DNA of 64,000 nucleotides from IMG/VR virus record IMGVR_UViG_3300048836_000098, positions 1 through 64,000 of that record; one strand, 5' to 3'. Of the stretch, positions 23,525 to 32,473 are shown one piece after another. The notes under the pieces are model-generated. The model saw only the letters and a program-made list of their open reading frames with translations, was not told the origin of the DNA and did not search any database. Position 1 is the first letter of the stretch. Each line of letters begins with the position of its first letter. Position numbers and translations under genes: made by a program. The stretch is from a virus.

Positions 23525-23714
23525 CGAAATCCAGAAAGCGATTGTCAACGAAGAACTGCGAATCCAAGACATAAAGCGGGAAGAACGATTACTGACCGAC
23601 ATGCGCTATCTTCCATACGGAATGATTGAGCAAATCAGAGCGAACCATCACAAGCTAATACGCGAAAGCGAACAAGCGATAAAAGACTTATTTAAGCTGA
23701 AAGGAAAGAACTAG
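23514..23714 (+). CDS. Charged helical hypothetical protein, 66 aa
   Basis: ATG 23514 lies within the end of the Rad50-like gene. The product is predicted as one or two long charged helices, Glu/Arg/Lys-rich and probably a coiled coil. It has no ribosome site of its own, which suggests coupling. Function unknown. Confidence 0.55.
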   Translation: MQSNEIQKAIVNEELRIQDIKREERLLTDMRYLPYGMIEQIRANHHKLIRESEQAIKDLFKLKGKN

Positions 23715-23715
23715 G

Positions 23716-23943
23716 ATGTATAAACCAGAGAAAGAGCAGATTTATCAGAACACGGCGAACATGCTGTCTGCGGCAAGCAGTTTCCGAGAGATCACGCTTC
23801 CGTTGAGCGAAGTCGCGATTCAGTTTGCGGAGTTGCTGAACGAAGTCAAGAAGAACAAGCCAAAGAACGGGGCAACCGAGGAAGCCGCGACGGAAGAAAA
23901 GTCAACCAATAAGGGCGGACGAAAGCCGAAAGCGACGGCGTAA
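23716..23943 (+). CDS. Hypothetical protein, 75 aa
   Basis: ATG 23716 follows GGAAAGAAC. Residues 1-45 are a helical domain; the rest is a Lys/Glu/Ala-rich tail ending GGRKPKA, like the disordered AT-hook-type tails of small DNA-associated phage proteins. Function unknown. Confidence 0.55.
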   Translation: MYKPEKEQIYQNTANMLSAASSFREITLPLSEVAIQFAELLNEVKKNKPKNGATEEAATEEKSTNKGGRKPKATA

Positions 23944-23962
23944 CAGCCGAAGGGAGAACCAA

Positions 23963-24157
23963 ATGAACATTGGAAGAAACTACGAAGATTCCGATTACGT
24001 ATCTACAGGAGTGGCGGGTCAGATGCTTGGAATATCCAGACGCACCGTTGTAAAGCGGATCGAGGACGGATCAATTAAGGCGCATCGTCCGGGAAGAGAA
24101 TGGCGCGTGTCAAAAACGGAAATTCAACGAATCAAAGAAGGTCGGCTATCCGACTAG
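23963..24157 (+). CDS. Excisionase-like helix-turn-helix protein, 64 aa
   Basis: GAAGGGAG precedes ATG 23963. VSTGVAGQMLGISRRTVVKRIEDGSI, then PGREWRVSKTEIQRI, is the winged HTH of excisionase-family proteins. It is the second such gene after 4363. Placement in the recombination operon next to recT rather than near the integrase leaves open whether it is Xis or an operon regulator. Confidence 0.75.
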   Translation: MNIGRNYEDSDYVSTGVAGQMLGISRRTVVKRIEDGSIKAHRPGREWRVSKTEIQRIKEGRLSD

Positions 24158-24173
24158 CTGAAAGGAAATAAGA

Positions 24174-25016
24174 ATGGAACAGAAGCAGAACACGGCACTA
24201 GCGATGCTGAAAAACACTACAGAGGGTCTTGCAATCAAGATCAATCAGCTTGTCGAAAAGAAGGAACTCATGCTCCCGCCGAACTATGCAGTCGGAAACG
24301 CAATTCAGGAAGCGCAACTGATTCTCGCGGACAAGCCCGACATTATCGAGAAGTGTACGCAAGCATCCATCTACAAGAGCATCAAGTCAATGGCTATCAT
24401 GGGTCTATCGCCGTCTACAGAGAAGCAGCAAGTGTACTTTGTCGGGTTCGGCAACCAGTGTACTTTGATGATTTCTTACTACGGCTACGTGGCTATCGCA
24501 AAGCGCATTGATACGACCATTGAGGATATTATCGCGCATCCGATTAAGAAGGACGAGGAATTCGACTTCGAGATTCGGACAGAGGATGGCTACTACAACA
24601 TTCTGAAACACAAACCGTCTCTGGCAAGCATGGCGCAGAAGGAGTGTATCGGAGCATACGCAACCATCGTCTATAACGACGGAAAACCGCCTAAGAGCTT
24701 GGTTGTGTCTTGGGAAGAAATCGAACAGGCGTGGAAAATGTCAAAGACGCGACCGTTTGGAGAAGATGGCAAGACGCTTCAAAAGGGTTCGACGCACTAC
24801 AAGTTCTTCAACGACATGGTGCGAAAGACTGTCACGGCGAAGATCGCTAAACCGATTATCCGAACGGCAGACGATAAGTATCTGTTCGGGCAGACGGTGA
24901 AAGCAGTTGATCTCGATAACGAAACAGCACAGGCTGACGCGGCAATCGCAGAAGCAGTTGTTTCGGAAGCAACGGGCGAGATCATCGACACGGACTACGA
25001 GATTGCGGAAGAATAA
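24174..25016 (+). CDS. recT: RecT single-strand annealing protein, 280 aa
   Basis: AAAGGAAATAAG precedes ATG 24174. RecT family landmarks are present: NAIQEAQLILAD, QVYFVGFGNQCTLMISYYGYV, ECIGAYATIVYNDG and MVRKTVTAKIAKPII, over ~250 residues of usual length. It anneals complementary ssDNA during phage recombination. It is paired with the MBL-fold gene rather than a RecE/YqaJ exonuclease, plus an SSB-like protein downstream. Confidence 0.9.
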   Translation: MEQKQNTALAMLKNTTEGLAIKINQLVEKKELMLPPNYAVGNAIQEAQLILADKPDIIEKCTQASIYKSIKSMAIMGLSPSTEKQQVYFVGFGNQCTLMISYYGYVAIAKRIDTTIEDIIAHPIKKDEEFDFEIRTEDGYYNILKHKPSLASMAQKECIGAYATIVYNDGKPPKSLVVSWEEIEQAWKMSKTRPFGEDGKTLQKGSTHYKFFNDMVRKTVTAKIAKPIIRTADDKYLFGQTVKAVDLDNETAQADAAIAEAVVSEATGEIIDTDYEIAEE

Positions 25017-25027
25017 GAACTAGAAAA

Positions 25028-25126
25028 TACTGCGGTGGAGGAATACGTAGACTCTATAGTGATCTGTAGTGCTTGCCTATGCAAATGGAAGTAGCACATG
25101 TTGGGTGGAAATCCCAACCCGCAGTA
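25028..25126 (+). promoter_or_regulatory. Structured RNA leader before the MBL-fold gene (riboswitch-like or ncRNA)
   Basis: TACTGCGG (25028-25035) pairs with CCGCAGTA (25119-25126), closing a ~99-base domain. Inside, GTTGGG (25100-25105) pairs with CCCAAC (25113-25118), stacked directly on the closing stem, and GTGCT (25069-25073) pairs with AGCAC (25093-25097). The ribosome site AAAGGAG of the next gene begins at the last closing base pair, so folding could control its translation. No known riboswitch class is recognised. Confidence 0.55.
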
Positions 25127-25137
25127 AAGGAGTAATA

Positions 25138-25989
25138 GTGAACATAATCTTTTCATCGACAGGTAGCGACGGAAACTGTACCGCAATAGAGAACGAGAAC
25201 AAAGAACTTATAATGGTCGATTGCGGACTTCCTATAAAGCAGATCGATAAAGCAATAGGATATAGAGTTTCGTCAGTTTGCGCTTGCCTATGCACACATA
25301 AGCATTTCGACCATTCGGCAAGCCATAAGGATGTAACATTGAAATCTATCCCGCTATACGCCCCCGACACAGAGCCGCTTACAGGCGATTCTAGCGCGTT
25401 TCAGAAGCGGTACTACAAAACGGTCGAGCACGGTAAAACATACGCCATCAGGGGCAGGATAAGCGGCAAGATCGAGTTCCTTGCAACGCCGTTTCGATTA
25501 GTCCATTGTAACGCGGCAGACGGTAGCGATTGTCCGTGCGTTGGTTACTTGATTTCAGATGCGAAGCGTGGTGGAGATAAGATTCTGCTTGCGACTGATA
25601 CGGCATACTTCGGAATGGTTGTTCAAGACATGGAAGGTGGGCGCATACAGGGGCATCGATTCCCGCCGTGTTCTCACTATCTAGTCGAGAGCAATTACAT
25701 TCACTTGGAAGACGGAATCGATACGCTCAAAGGGGCAGAACTATCAGTTGAAATGCGCAGGGTGAATTCTCATATGTCGGCGCAAACGGCAAGCGCGTTC
25801 ATCGGTCGGCAGGATTTATCGAAATGCAGAGAGATTTACCTGATTCACGTATCGCATTCGGCAACGGATTCTGATATAATCGAAATGGTACGGATGTTCA
25901 AAGACGAGATAGCGAAGAACGAAACTGCGAAAGATAGCAAGAAGGAGATCAAGATTTATGTCAAAGGACAAGTTTACCAAGCCGAGTAA
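25138..25989 (+). CDS. MBL-fold metallohydrolase, probable nuclease, 283 aa
   Basis: GTG 25138 follows AAAGGAG. The N-terminus FSSTGSDGNCTAIE and the zinc motif THKHFDHS (H-x-H-x-D-H) near residue 58 define the metallo-beta-lactamase fold. LLATDTAYF near 160 and later His residues complete the two-metal site. Relatives include YycJ/WalJ-type 5'-3' exonucleases. Next to recT it probably supplies the exonuclease activity of the annealing system, by context. Confidence 0.8.
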   Translation: MNIIFSSTGSDGNCTAIENENKELIMVDCGLPIKQIDKAIGYRVSSVCACLCTHKHFDHSASHKDVTLKSIPLYAPDTEPLTGDSSAFQKRYYKTVEHGKTYAIRGRISGKIEFLATPFRLVHCNAADGSDCPCVGYLISDAKRGGDKILLATDTAYFGMVVQDMEGGRIQGHRFPPCSHYLVESNYIHLEDGIDTLKGAELSVEMRRVNSHMSAQTASAFIGRQDLSKCREIYLIHVSHSATDSDIIEMVRMFKDEIAKNETAKDSKKEIKIYVKGQVYQAE

Positions 25990-26395
25990 TAGTGGGATGC
26001 AAGAGGGCGACAAGCCGAGGTTCGATTCAGTTCAGGATGTATTGAAAAACGCCAACCGTCAGCAACGCCGCGCATACGAACGCAAGACCAAAGGAATGAC
26101 TGACGCAGAAAAAGCGGAACTTGATAAGCGCATTGTAGAAGGAAACGTCACGAACGGAATCACAAAGGCGTGGAACAGAGCAATTTCGCTTGCGACCATT
26201 CGCGGAATCGACTTCTTCACAGAGAAAGTATTCACGGACTACGTGTCTAAGATTGACGAGCATGGAATCAGCAACAAAGAGCGTGACAAGCGAATTGAAG
26301 CGTTCCTGTCTGATATGCGACTTGGATATGCGAACTTAACGGCAAGGCGCGAACGAGAAGCACAAGCTGTTGAAAAAGAGGAAGTTACGGAATGA
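25958..26395 (+). CDS. Hypothetical helical protein, 145 aa
   Basis: ATG 25958 lies inside the end of the MBL gene, with AAGGAGATC upstream. The product is charged and helical throughout. A region NRQQRRAYERKTKGMTDAEK looks like a basic nucleic-acid-binding helix. It overlaps the SSB-like gene by four bases. Function unknown. Confidence 0.6.
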   Translation: MSKDKFTKPSNSGMQEGDKPRFDSVQDVLKNANRQQRRAYERKTKGMTDAEKAELDKRIVEGNVTNGITKAWNRAISLATIRGIDFFTEKVFTDYVSKIDEHGISNKERDKRIEAFLSDMRLGYANLTARREREAQAVEKEEVTE

Positions 26396-26844
26396 ACGGA
26401 CTTAACGTATCAGTATTCGACGGTTATATGCCACGCGACCCTGTTCCGTTTGAAATGAAAAACGGCAGAAAAGGCGTAGTGTTTAATCTGATTTGGTCGA
26501 GAGACTACGGAAATATCCACGAACTTTGCGATCTGTCCGTAGCGTGTTATCAAGAGGGCAGAGCAGAAGCGGTTATCAAATACTGCAAGAAGGGTTCTCG
26601 CGTTCAAGTGGAAGGGTATCTCGTTTCGATGCCGAAGAAGTCCAAGAGCGGGGATGAGTATAAAGAAACGCAGTTGAAAGCGGATAAGATTTATTTCATC
26701 TCTAGCAAGGAAGACAACTCTGGCAAGAGCGAAACAAAGAAGCCAGCCGCAAAAAAGACCGCGAAGAAAACGCCGACTGACGGAAGTGCAACGGCGGATG
26801 ATGTTCAATATTTTGATCCTGAAACGGGAGAGATTAGGGGGTAG
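26392..26844 (+). CDS. Diverged single-strand DNA-binding-like protein, 150 aa
   Basis: ATGA overlap with the previous gene. Residues ~5-105 follow an OB-fold SSB pattern (LNVSVFDGYMPRDPV, VFNLIW, AVIKYCKKGSRVQVEGYLVS, LKADKIYFIS). A Lys/Ala-rich linker and an acidic-aromatic end follow. It is diverged from the canonical SSB at 63447-63845. Probably the SSB of the recombination operon. Confidence 0.65.
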   Translation: MNGLNVSVFDGYMPRDPVPFEMKNGRKGVVFNLIWSRDYGNIHELCDLSVACYQEGRAEAVIKYCKKGSRVQVEGYLVSMPKKSKSGDEYKETQLKADKIYFISSKEDNSGKSETKKPAAKKTAKKTPTDGSATADDVQYFDPETGEIRG

Positions 26845-26848
26845 ACGA

Positions 26849-27217
26849 ATGAGATACTTGGACTTGCCAACGAGGGATGTTGTTACAAAGCTATCCTCTT
26901 ACGCATTCGCGAGATCGGGTGTAGACGCTTCTGTTTTTAAGTTCTACACAGGAACAGAGCAAGTATATCAATTCGTCACGAATCAGATTGCAAAGGCAAG
27001 GGAACAAAACGCAGATAACGAGAAATTCAGAAACGCGGCTTTAGAAATTCTACAAAAAGAAATCGAGTTCGACTTACCGAAGCTCGATATTTGCGAAGAT
27101 GATTTTGTTGACGAGAATTGCAGACGGTCTGACGATAAGGCGTTCTGGTTGAGCGCGATTGAGCGGCTCGCAATCTTGAACCTCGTAAAACTATCTGCCG
27201 AGATAATTGATGGTTGA
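26849..27217 (+). CDS. Hypothetical protein, last plus-strand gene, 122 aa
   Basis: TTAGGGGG precedes ATG 26849. It is a helical protein with no recognised motif. Its last 27 bases overlap, in antisense, the end of the tail-tip gene on the other strand; no terminator hairpin is visible between the two converging arms. Confidence 0.6.
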   Translation: MRYLDLPTRDVVTKLSSYAFARSGVDASVFKFYTGTEQVYQFVTNQIAKAREQNADNEKFRNAALEILQKEIEFDLPKLDICEDDFVDENCRRSDDKAFWLSAIERLAILNLVKLSAEIIDG

Positions 27218-30200
27218 GAAGTCTCCGCTACGTATATAAGTCCTTTGAATATTGCTGATCGCCTTCGTAGTGACTTGTTGGGTAGAGAAGTTGACCCCTG
27301 TTACCACGCTAAAACTTGTCGTTCCGCTGGAAAGCAAATAGGCTGTATTTTCATCCAAAGAGGTGCAGACTGAACGAGAACGCCACGAAGCCGAATACGG
27401 TTGCACGATAAATGAGTTTTGAACAATCAATTCCCTGACATACAGAACATTTGCTTGCGCAGTAGACGCATTAAGCCAACCGCTGATATAGGTTCCGATC
27501 GCATCGATCTTTACATAGTCAGCCTTAATCGAAGCGACAGATGCCGCCGCCGCGTTTGCCGTAACTGTAACAGAAGCGACTCTTCCGTCAACCTCGGCAA
27601 GCAACGTAGCGGAAGCAAAGTTGGCGTAAGCCTCTGCTCTTAATCCAGCCACACTAGACGAGACTAACGTACCAGTCTCGTCTTTTGTGTAATATCCCGC
27701 GAGAAGCGATAGCCTAGCGAAGTTTGCGTTTGTCCATGCTTCAAGACCCGCTCTAGCGGTAGATATTTTTCCATCGAGGTCTACGTAGTTGTGTTCAACG
27801 ATTGCGGTTAAGTTCGCTTCTTGCTCGTTCAGATCAACATAAACTTGTCCGATAGACTGGCGAGTTTCCCCTGCAAATGTTCTTAAATATTCCGCTTCAA
27901 ATCCAATAGTAGCGCGAACGTCATCAAATTCTTGAAAGAACCTTGCGTTAGAGATAATCTGTTCTTCCAAAGCGTCAGCAAGCGTACCACCGCCACCGCC
28001 GCCGCCACCTCCACGACGACCAGAGCTAGAGCCAGAACCAACGGAAATATCATCCGCACTGATTCTGCCTTTCGCATCGAACGCTGGCATTTCATCGGTT
28101 TTCTTGTAGATTAGCTTAAATATGTCGCGCACGTTGGCGTGAATATCACCGACCTCTAATGTTGTGTGGTTCAGCGGATTCCAAACGTCATACTCCCAAT
28201 TCACGATGCGTAGCAGTTCGCTTGTTTCTTCGCCTTTTTCGGAATCGACGTAGTATGCTTTTACAACAGAGTTCAGATCGAATACGTCAAACTCATAGCC
28301 GCCAATCTGTCTGCGATCAACAACTTTGTTCTCATATTTGACCGTCTTGCGCGGACGGCAGACCTTGCTTACTTCGCGTCTAGCCCAATTAAGAAGCTGT
28401 AGCATCCCGCCATCATCGAGAGTATCATATATGTTCGGTTGTTCTGCGTAGCCCTCATAAATCGTGTCAGTGTACGAGAAATCATCAACGTAGCGTTTGC
28501 CGCCGTTGACAAGAGAGATATTCAACTTATCTGCGCCTAAAGGATATAGCCTAGTAATCATATCTGCATTCCATATAACGCTAGGCATGCTCGTAATATT
28601 CTTGCCGCGCTTAATCGTAAATCCGTTCCACGTATTGAAGTCAGAACCTTCTTTGTCCTCGTCTCGATAGTGGATAACCTTGTGGAGACTGTCGAAAACT
28701 ATCACGCCGCCGTACAGTTCTTGGATTGATTCGATGTTCGAGAAAACATCCTTGGCATCCGTTTCAGCGTTAAATACACCCATCTCGTTTCCACTTACAA
28801 AGTGCGCAGTAGCACCCGCCGAGATCGACCCGCCGAGATTCAGAATCGTGATATCAAGGTTGCCATCACCATTTGTAGCGATACCGACAATACGTGCGCT
28901 CACGGGCGCGTCAGACCATCCAGAAGCGTCGTAGATAGAAATACTATAGCCTTGCTCCCAAGTGCTCGCGTAGGCGAAGCCAGCGTCCGTAGAAGGCACT
29001 GTGAACTTAGTTTCCAACGCCGCGCCGGAATTGCTGAACGCAACAACGCAATCATTCGAGATCGCTCCGCCGCTATTTGCGAACTTGACCGTGATCCTGC
29101 TGTCAGTCGCGTTGAAATACGAAACGGCGATAGAATCGGGAGCGTTCTCCCATTGCGGAACAGAATCGAGCGTAGAAATGTCAGCAATATAAAGCGTGTT
29201 ACCGACAGCCCAATTCAGAGCGCGTCTAAAAGAACTATCCGTATTCTGCGCGAGGTCAAACACCCAACTGTCGCTAGAAGCCTTATACGTGCCGTAGAGA
29301 GCAGTGAAGTCACGAACAGCCGTTGCACAGACAGCATCGACTTGCGACGTATTGAAATCGGCGTGAATCATGTCGCACGTTCCAAGCATCCAACCAGTAT
29401 CGCGAATCACAGACCACAAAGCGTAACCAGCAGAGCCACGCGGCATTAGAACGTCGCGCTCGTCCATCACAACGGAATCTTCGTACTGAACGCTGTTGAT
29501 TGATAGCTTATATTTATTGTTCGACTTCGGGAGAATCATCACAGTGTGATCATCGATAGATTCAAGACCCGCACCGAACAGAGCGGTTGCGCCAGAAGCG
29601 ATAGTCCCGCCGTAGTTATAGAATGTGATTATAATCGAATCTTCTGTCTTGGTGATCGAAACTGGATTGATATATTTCACCGCGCTTAACCACGTATCAG
29701 ACGGTTCAAGGATATAGATCGTATCGGTAACGTCCCACAACAGAGCCTTTGCAAAGTTCTCGTCAGAGGAAGCGATAACAACCGTAGCAAGCACTGCAAC
29801 CTTATTCGTTCTGTCATACTCCGCGCATTCAGTCGTAGCCGTTGCCTTGCTCTTGCTGTAGGTCATTACGTTATGCGCTTGGACGTATTTTTTTTTGAGC
29901 GTGTATTGTTCCTCTACAAGCGTTACAGTGGCGATACGAGCATCTTCGCCTTCAACGCCATAAACGATAGCATCGTCAGTCAGAGCCGTATAGACGCGAC
30001 CATTAACGTGATAGCGATTCTCTGGATTCTTAATCAGTTGGAACTTTTCGGAAGAAACGAGCATCTTAAACGTGAACGAGCTTTCGCCATTCTGCACCAG
30101 CTTCACGGTCGGCTCAACCATTATCTCACGACGTTCATCATCCGAAACAACCGCCGTAGGATGTTTAGGCGTGGGAATCGGATTGCCAAAGGAAGCGATT

Positions 30201-30253
30201 AAAACGCCCGTCTTAGAGTAGACTTCAATTTCAGTTCGCTTCGGATTAGCCAT
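27191..30253 (-). CDS. Tail-tip / tail-associated protein (Gp37-like, prophage tail protein), 1020 aa
   Basis: GGAGATAAATAAGA precedes ATG 30253. The N-terminal third (TEIEVYSKTGVLIASFG) and the central DKLNISLVNGGKRYVDDFSY to QLLNWARREVSKVCRPR region match siphovirus minor structural proteins at the tail tip. Residues ~130-500 hold about three similar beta modules (ILNLGGSISAGATAHF, FANSGGAISNDCVVAF, FYNYGGTIASGATALF). A nine-glycine linker lies near 735. A long C-terminal region of heptad-like Ala/Glu/Asn repeats follows, probably trimeric and host-contacting. Confidence 0.8.
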   Translation of the reverse strand: MANPKRTEIEVYSKTGVLIASFGNPIPTPKHPTAVVSDDERREIMVEPTVKLVQNGESSFTFKMLVSSEKFQLIKNPENRYHVNGRVYTALTDDAIVYGVEGEDARIATVTLVEEQYTLKKKYVQAHNVMTYSKSKATATTECAEYDRTNKVAVLATVVIASSDENFAKALLWDVTDTIYILEPSDTWLSAVKYINPVSITKTEDSIIITFYNYGGTIASGATALFGAGLESIDDHTVMILPKSNNKYKLSINSVQYEDSVVMDERDVLMPRGSAGYALWSVIRDTGWMLGTCDMIHADFNTSQVDAVCATAVRDFTALYGTYKASSDSWVFDLAQNTDSSFRRALNWAVGNTLYIADISTLDSVPQWENAPDSIAVSYFNATDSRITVKFANSGGAISNDCVVAFSNSGAALETKFTVPSTDAGFAYASTWEQGYSISIYDASGWSDAPVSARIVGIATNGDGNLDITILNLGGSISAGATAHFVSGNEMGVFNAETDAKDVFSNIESIQELYGGVIVFDSLHKVIHYRDEDKEGSDFNTWNGFTIKRGKNITSMPSVIWNADMITRLYPLGADKLNISLVNGGKRYVDDFSYTDTIYEGYAEQPNIYDTLDDGGMLQLLNWARREVSKVCRPRKTVKYENKVVDRRQIGGYEFDVFDLNSVVKAYYVDSEKGEETSELLRIVNWEYDVWNPLNHTTLEVGDIHANVRDIFKLIYKKTDEMPAFDAKGRISADDISVGSGSSSGRRGGGGGGGGGTLADALEEQIISNARFFQEFDDVRATIGFEAEYLRTFAGETRQSIGQVYVDLNEQEANLTAIVEHNYVDLDGKISTARAGLEAWTNANFARLSLLAGYYTKDETGTLVSSSVAGLRAEAYANFASATLLAEVDGRVASVTVTANAAAASVASIKADYVKIDAIGTYISGWLNASTAQANVLYVRELIVQNSFIVQPYSASWRSRSVCTSLDENTAYLLSSGTTSFSVVTGVNFSTQQVTTKAISNIQRTYIRSGDFSTINYLGR

Positions 30254-30274
30254 TCTTATTTATCTCCAATCGTC

Positions 30275-31585
30275 TTACCAGAGGAATCTGTCGAACCAAG
30301 TGGTCGCAATATGCGCTTCCGTGCAGTCATTCGCCGTGATAATGATAGTTCCGCCAACAGGAATCTTCACGAACTCGCCGCTTAGATATTGACGAACGTT
30401 TGTTTTGTTGCCGAAAGAATCTTCAAGGTAGCAGACTTCCTTTCCGTGGTCGATATACAGATAGTTTCCTGCGGGAACAGTTCCAGTCCACAGAATATCA
30501 ATATCGCCCATAGCGAACTCTGGATTCTCACATTCACCAGAAATTCGATTGATAACACCTACGGGAGCCATGCCAGCGTTCTGGATTAAGCCGCTACCAT
30601 TCACTTGCTTCTCAAATCGGTTATAGCCGTAGGCGGAAGCAGTCAGCGGGATAATCGCACGAACGAAACTTGGCCCTTCTTCAACCGCCAGTTCGCCGTC
30701 ATACTTAACGTCAAACGATACGCCCGTTCTCGCAAACGTGAGCGTCTTGGATTCATCTTTCGTAGCATCAAGTATCAACGTAATCTGCCGAACCAATGCG
30801 TCCTTCTCTGCTTGCGTCAAGTCATCATCCGACCACGCTACAACTTTGAATTGACGATTGCGATAGCGAGTGTGTTCCAGCGTTTCTCCGCTGACTCCTG
30901 CAATCTGAATTTCGTCTGACTCTGCTTCTGGTGCGCGAGGGATAACCGACTGCGACCAGTCCATCATCAATCCAAAAGGCATAATCCAATCGAACGCGGC
31001 ATCAAGATCGCCTTCTCCGACTTGCGCAGGATCGCCAATAATATAATCAGCGATAGCAGTCTTGGGGTCAGTATCGGAAGCATAAGCCGTATCGCGAATC
31101 GCAATAACCGCCTTGATAAATTCAGCAAGATCAGACAATCCAAACGAATCAATCGTGCGAATCAATGCGCGAACAGATGTGATCTCGTTAAGTTTTACCG
31201 ATTCCGTTGCTTGCAATAGCGTCGCCAACCTAGAAACGCTGTCAAGCATCTTGAATCGGTCTGTTACCATCAGGGAACAAATCATCGCAGAAACCGCATC
31301 AGTGATCCTTAGAGCGTCAGCAACGCGGAATAGAGCATAACTTCTAATCTGGTCTTGCGCGAATTCGAGTTCATCCGTCAACATATAGCGCGTCGAAAGC
31401 ATGATGGCATCCGACAAGCGCGGTGTTTCATAAATAACCGATATAGCCAAAAGGCGAGTGACAGCATCACCCGCATTAAAGAAGTCGTTCAATCTGAAAG
31501 TAATGACGTAGGTGGCACTGTTGTAAAGAGCGCCACCCGCGTTCGCTTTCTTATTGTAGAATACTCCGCTATTGTAGTTTGCCAT
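30275..31585 (-). CDS. Distal tail protein (Dit), 436 aa
   Basis: AAAGGGGAATGAC precedes ATG 31585. The C-terminal ~230 residues carry the siphovirus tail-component pattern (RQFKVVAW, ILDATKDESKTLTFA, VRAIIPLTASAYGY, then a galectin-like beta region with CENPEF and YLYIDHGKEVCYLED). The N-terminal ~170 residues are an unusual Ala/Leu/Asp-rich stretch of short repeats of the form SDAxxxSxRYxLTDxLxF. Between tape measure module and tail tip, as expected for Dit. Confidence 0.8.
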   Translation of the reverse strand: MANYNSGVFYNKKANAGGALYNSATYVITFRLNDFFNAGDAVTRLLAISVIYETPRLSDAIMLSTRYMLTDELEFAQDQIRSYALFRVADALRITDAVSAMICSLMVTDRFKMLDSVSRLATLLQATESVKLNEITSVRALIRTIDSFGLSDLAEFIKAVIAIRDTAYASDTDPKTAIADYIIGDPAQVGEGDLDAAFDWIMPFGLMMDWSQSVIPRAPEAESDEIQIAGVSGETLEHTRYRNRQFKVVAWSDDDLTQAEKDALVRQITLILDATKDESKTLTFARTGVSFDVKYDGELAVEEGPSFVRAIIPLTASAYGYNRFEKQVNGSGLIQNAGMAPVGVINRISGECENPEFAMGDIDILWTGTVPAGNYLYIDHGKEVCYLEDSFGNKTNVRQYLSGEFVKIPVGGTIIITANDCTEAHIATTWFDRFLW

Positions 31586-31614
31586 GTCATTCCCCTTTGT
31601 TGGGTCGGTAGGCG

Positions 31615-31983
31615 TTAGTTCTTCTTTTCTTTAACCGTTTCAACGATTCCTTCAACCAGTGTGGCGGCGGCAATCGTGTACTTGCCTTGCTCAATATCAA
31701 GTTTCTCGCAGATGCCCTCTAAGATTATGCGGACGATTGCGGGGTCAACATTGAAGTTTAGTTTGCCGAACAGCGTAAGAACATAGTTGCGCTTTTCCTC
31801 GCCAGACAGGTCGGATAGATACTTTTCAGCACCATACACGAACAGCGGAAGAATAAACTTGGTCAGGAACGTTGCAATCGTCGGATTCTTCTTCGCCACC
31901 CACGGAAGAACGAACAGGAAAATCACCACGAGAATGAGTTCAATTAGAACTCCAATTACGCCGGAAATATCAATCGTGAACAT
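31615..31983 (-). CDS. Holin-like membrane protein (LLH type), 122 aa
   Basis: AGGAGG lies 9 bases before ATG 31983, the first gene behind the promoter at 32014-32042. One N-terminal transmembrane helix (residues ~8-28) is followed by a helical cytoplasmic domain with a Lys/Glu tail. This is the layout of phage holins of the LLH family. With the next membrane protein and endolysin it forms the lysis cassette. Confidence 0.6.
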   Translation of the reverse strand: MFTIDISGVIGVLIELILVVIFLFVLPWVAKKNPTIATFLTKFILPLFVYGAEKYLSDLSGEEKRNYVLTLFGKLNFNVDPAIVRIILEGICEKLDIEQGKYTIAAATLVEGIVETVKEKKN

Positions 31984-32013
31984 CTTAAATTCCTCCTACT
32001 TCTTACTGTGTAT

Positions 32014-32042
32014 ATTATATATTATTGTTCGTAGATAGTCAA
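32014..32042 (-). promoter_or_regulatory. Late-type promoter before the holin-like gene
   Basis: On the minus strand TTGACT (32042-32037), 17-base spacer and TATAAT (32019-32014). The -10 is embedded in AATAATATATAATATAC, the AT tract shared with the promoters at 38280, 47011, 47848, 52484 and 55012. Confidence 0.8.
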
Positions 32043-32044
32043 TC

Positions 32045-32470
32045 CTAGCCTTTCGCTTCGTCATCGTTAGAATCCGTAGTGGTCGTAGTTGTCTTTCCCG
32101 TAACGCTTGTTACGACGGTCGCGACGGTGCTTGCGATCTTCTGGATTATTCCATCCTTATCCTTACCGAGTCCGTTCTTGTTTAGACTGTCCTTCTCCTT
32201 GTAGGAAGTGATGCAGTATGCAATAATCGTTCCAAACAGCCCCGTAATCAAAGCCACGGTTACGGCAGAAGGAAAAGCGGGAGTAACGCCTTTTTCATAA
32301 ATAATGTGCTCCCAAATAAGAAATCCAACTACGGTAGGGTACATCACAATCAGGATGATCTTCTTGAACTCGTCAACCATTCGGGAAAGAAACGCAGAAC
32401 GCTTCTCGCGTCTGGCGCACTTCAATGCTTCAATCTCTTCTTTGGTTAGTCCTGCTTTTCTTATAAACAT
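32045..32470 (-). CDS. Two-TM membrane protein, possible second holin, 141 aa
   Basis: AAGGAG lies 7 bases before ATG 32470. A charged N-terminal helix precedes two hydrophobic helices at ~35-55 and ~67-88. The C-terminus is Thr/Ser-rich with a run of threonines and an acidic end. Directly after the endolysin gene, it is a candidate holin or pinholin. The next gene has its own promoter. Confidence 0.55.
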   Translation of the reverse strand: MFIRKAGLTKEEIEALKCARREKRSAFLSRMVDEFKKIILIVMYPTVVGFLIWEHIIYEKGVTPAFPSAVTVALITGLFGTIIAYCITSYKEKDSLNKNGLGKDKDGIIQKIASTVATVVTSVTGKTTTTTTDSNDDEAKG

Positions 32471-32473
32471 AAG

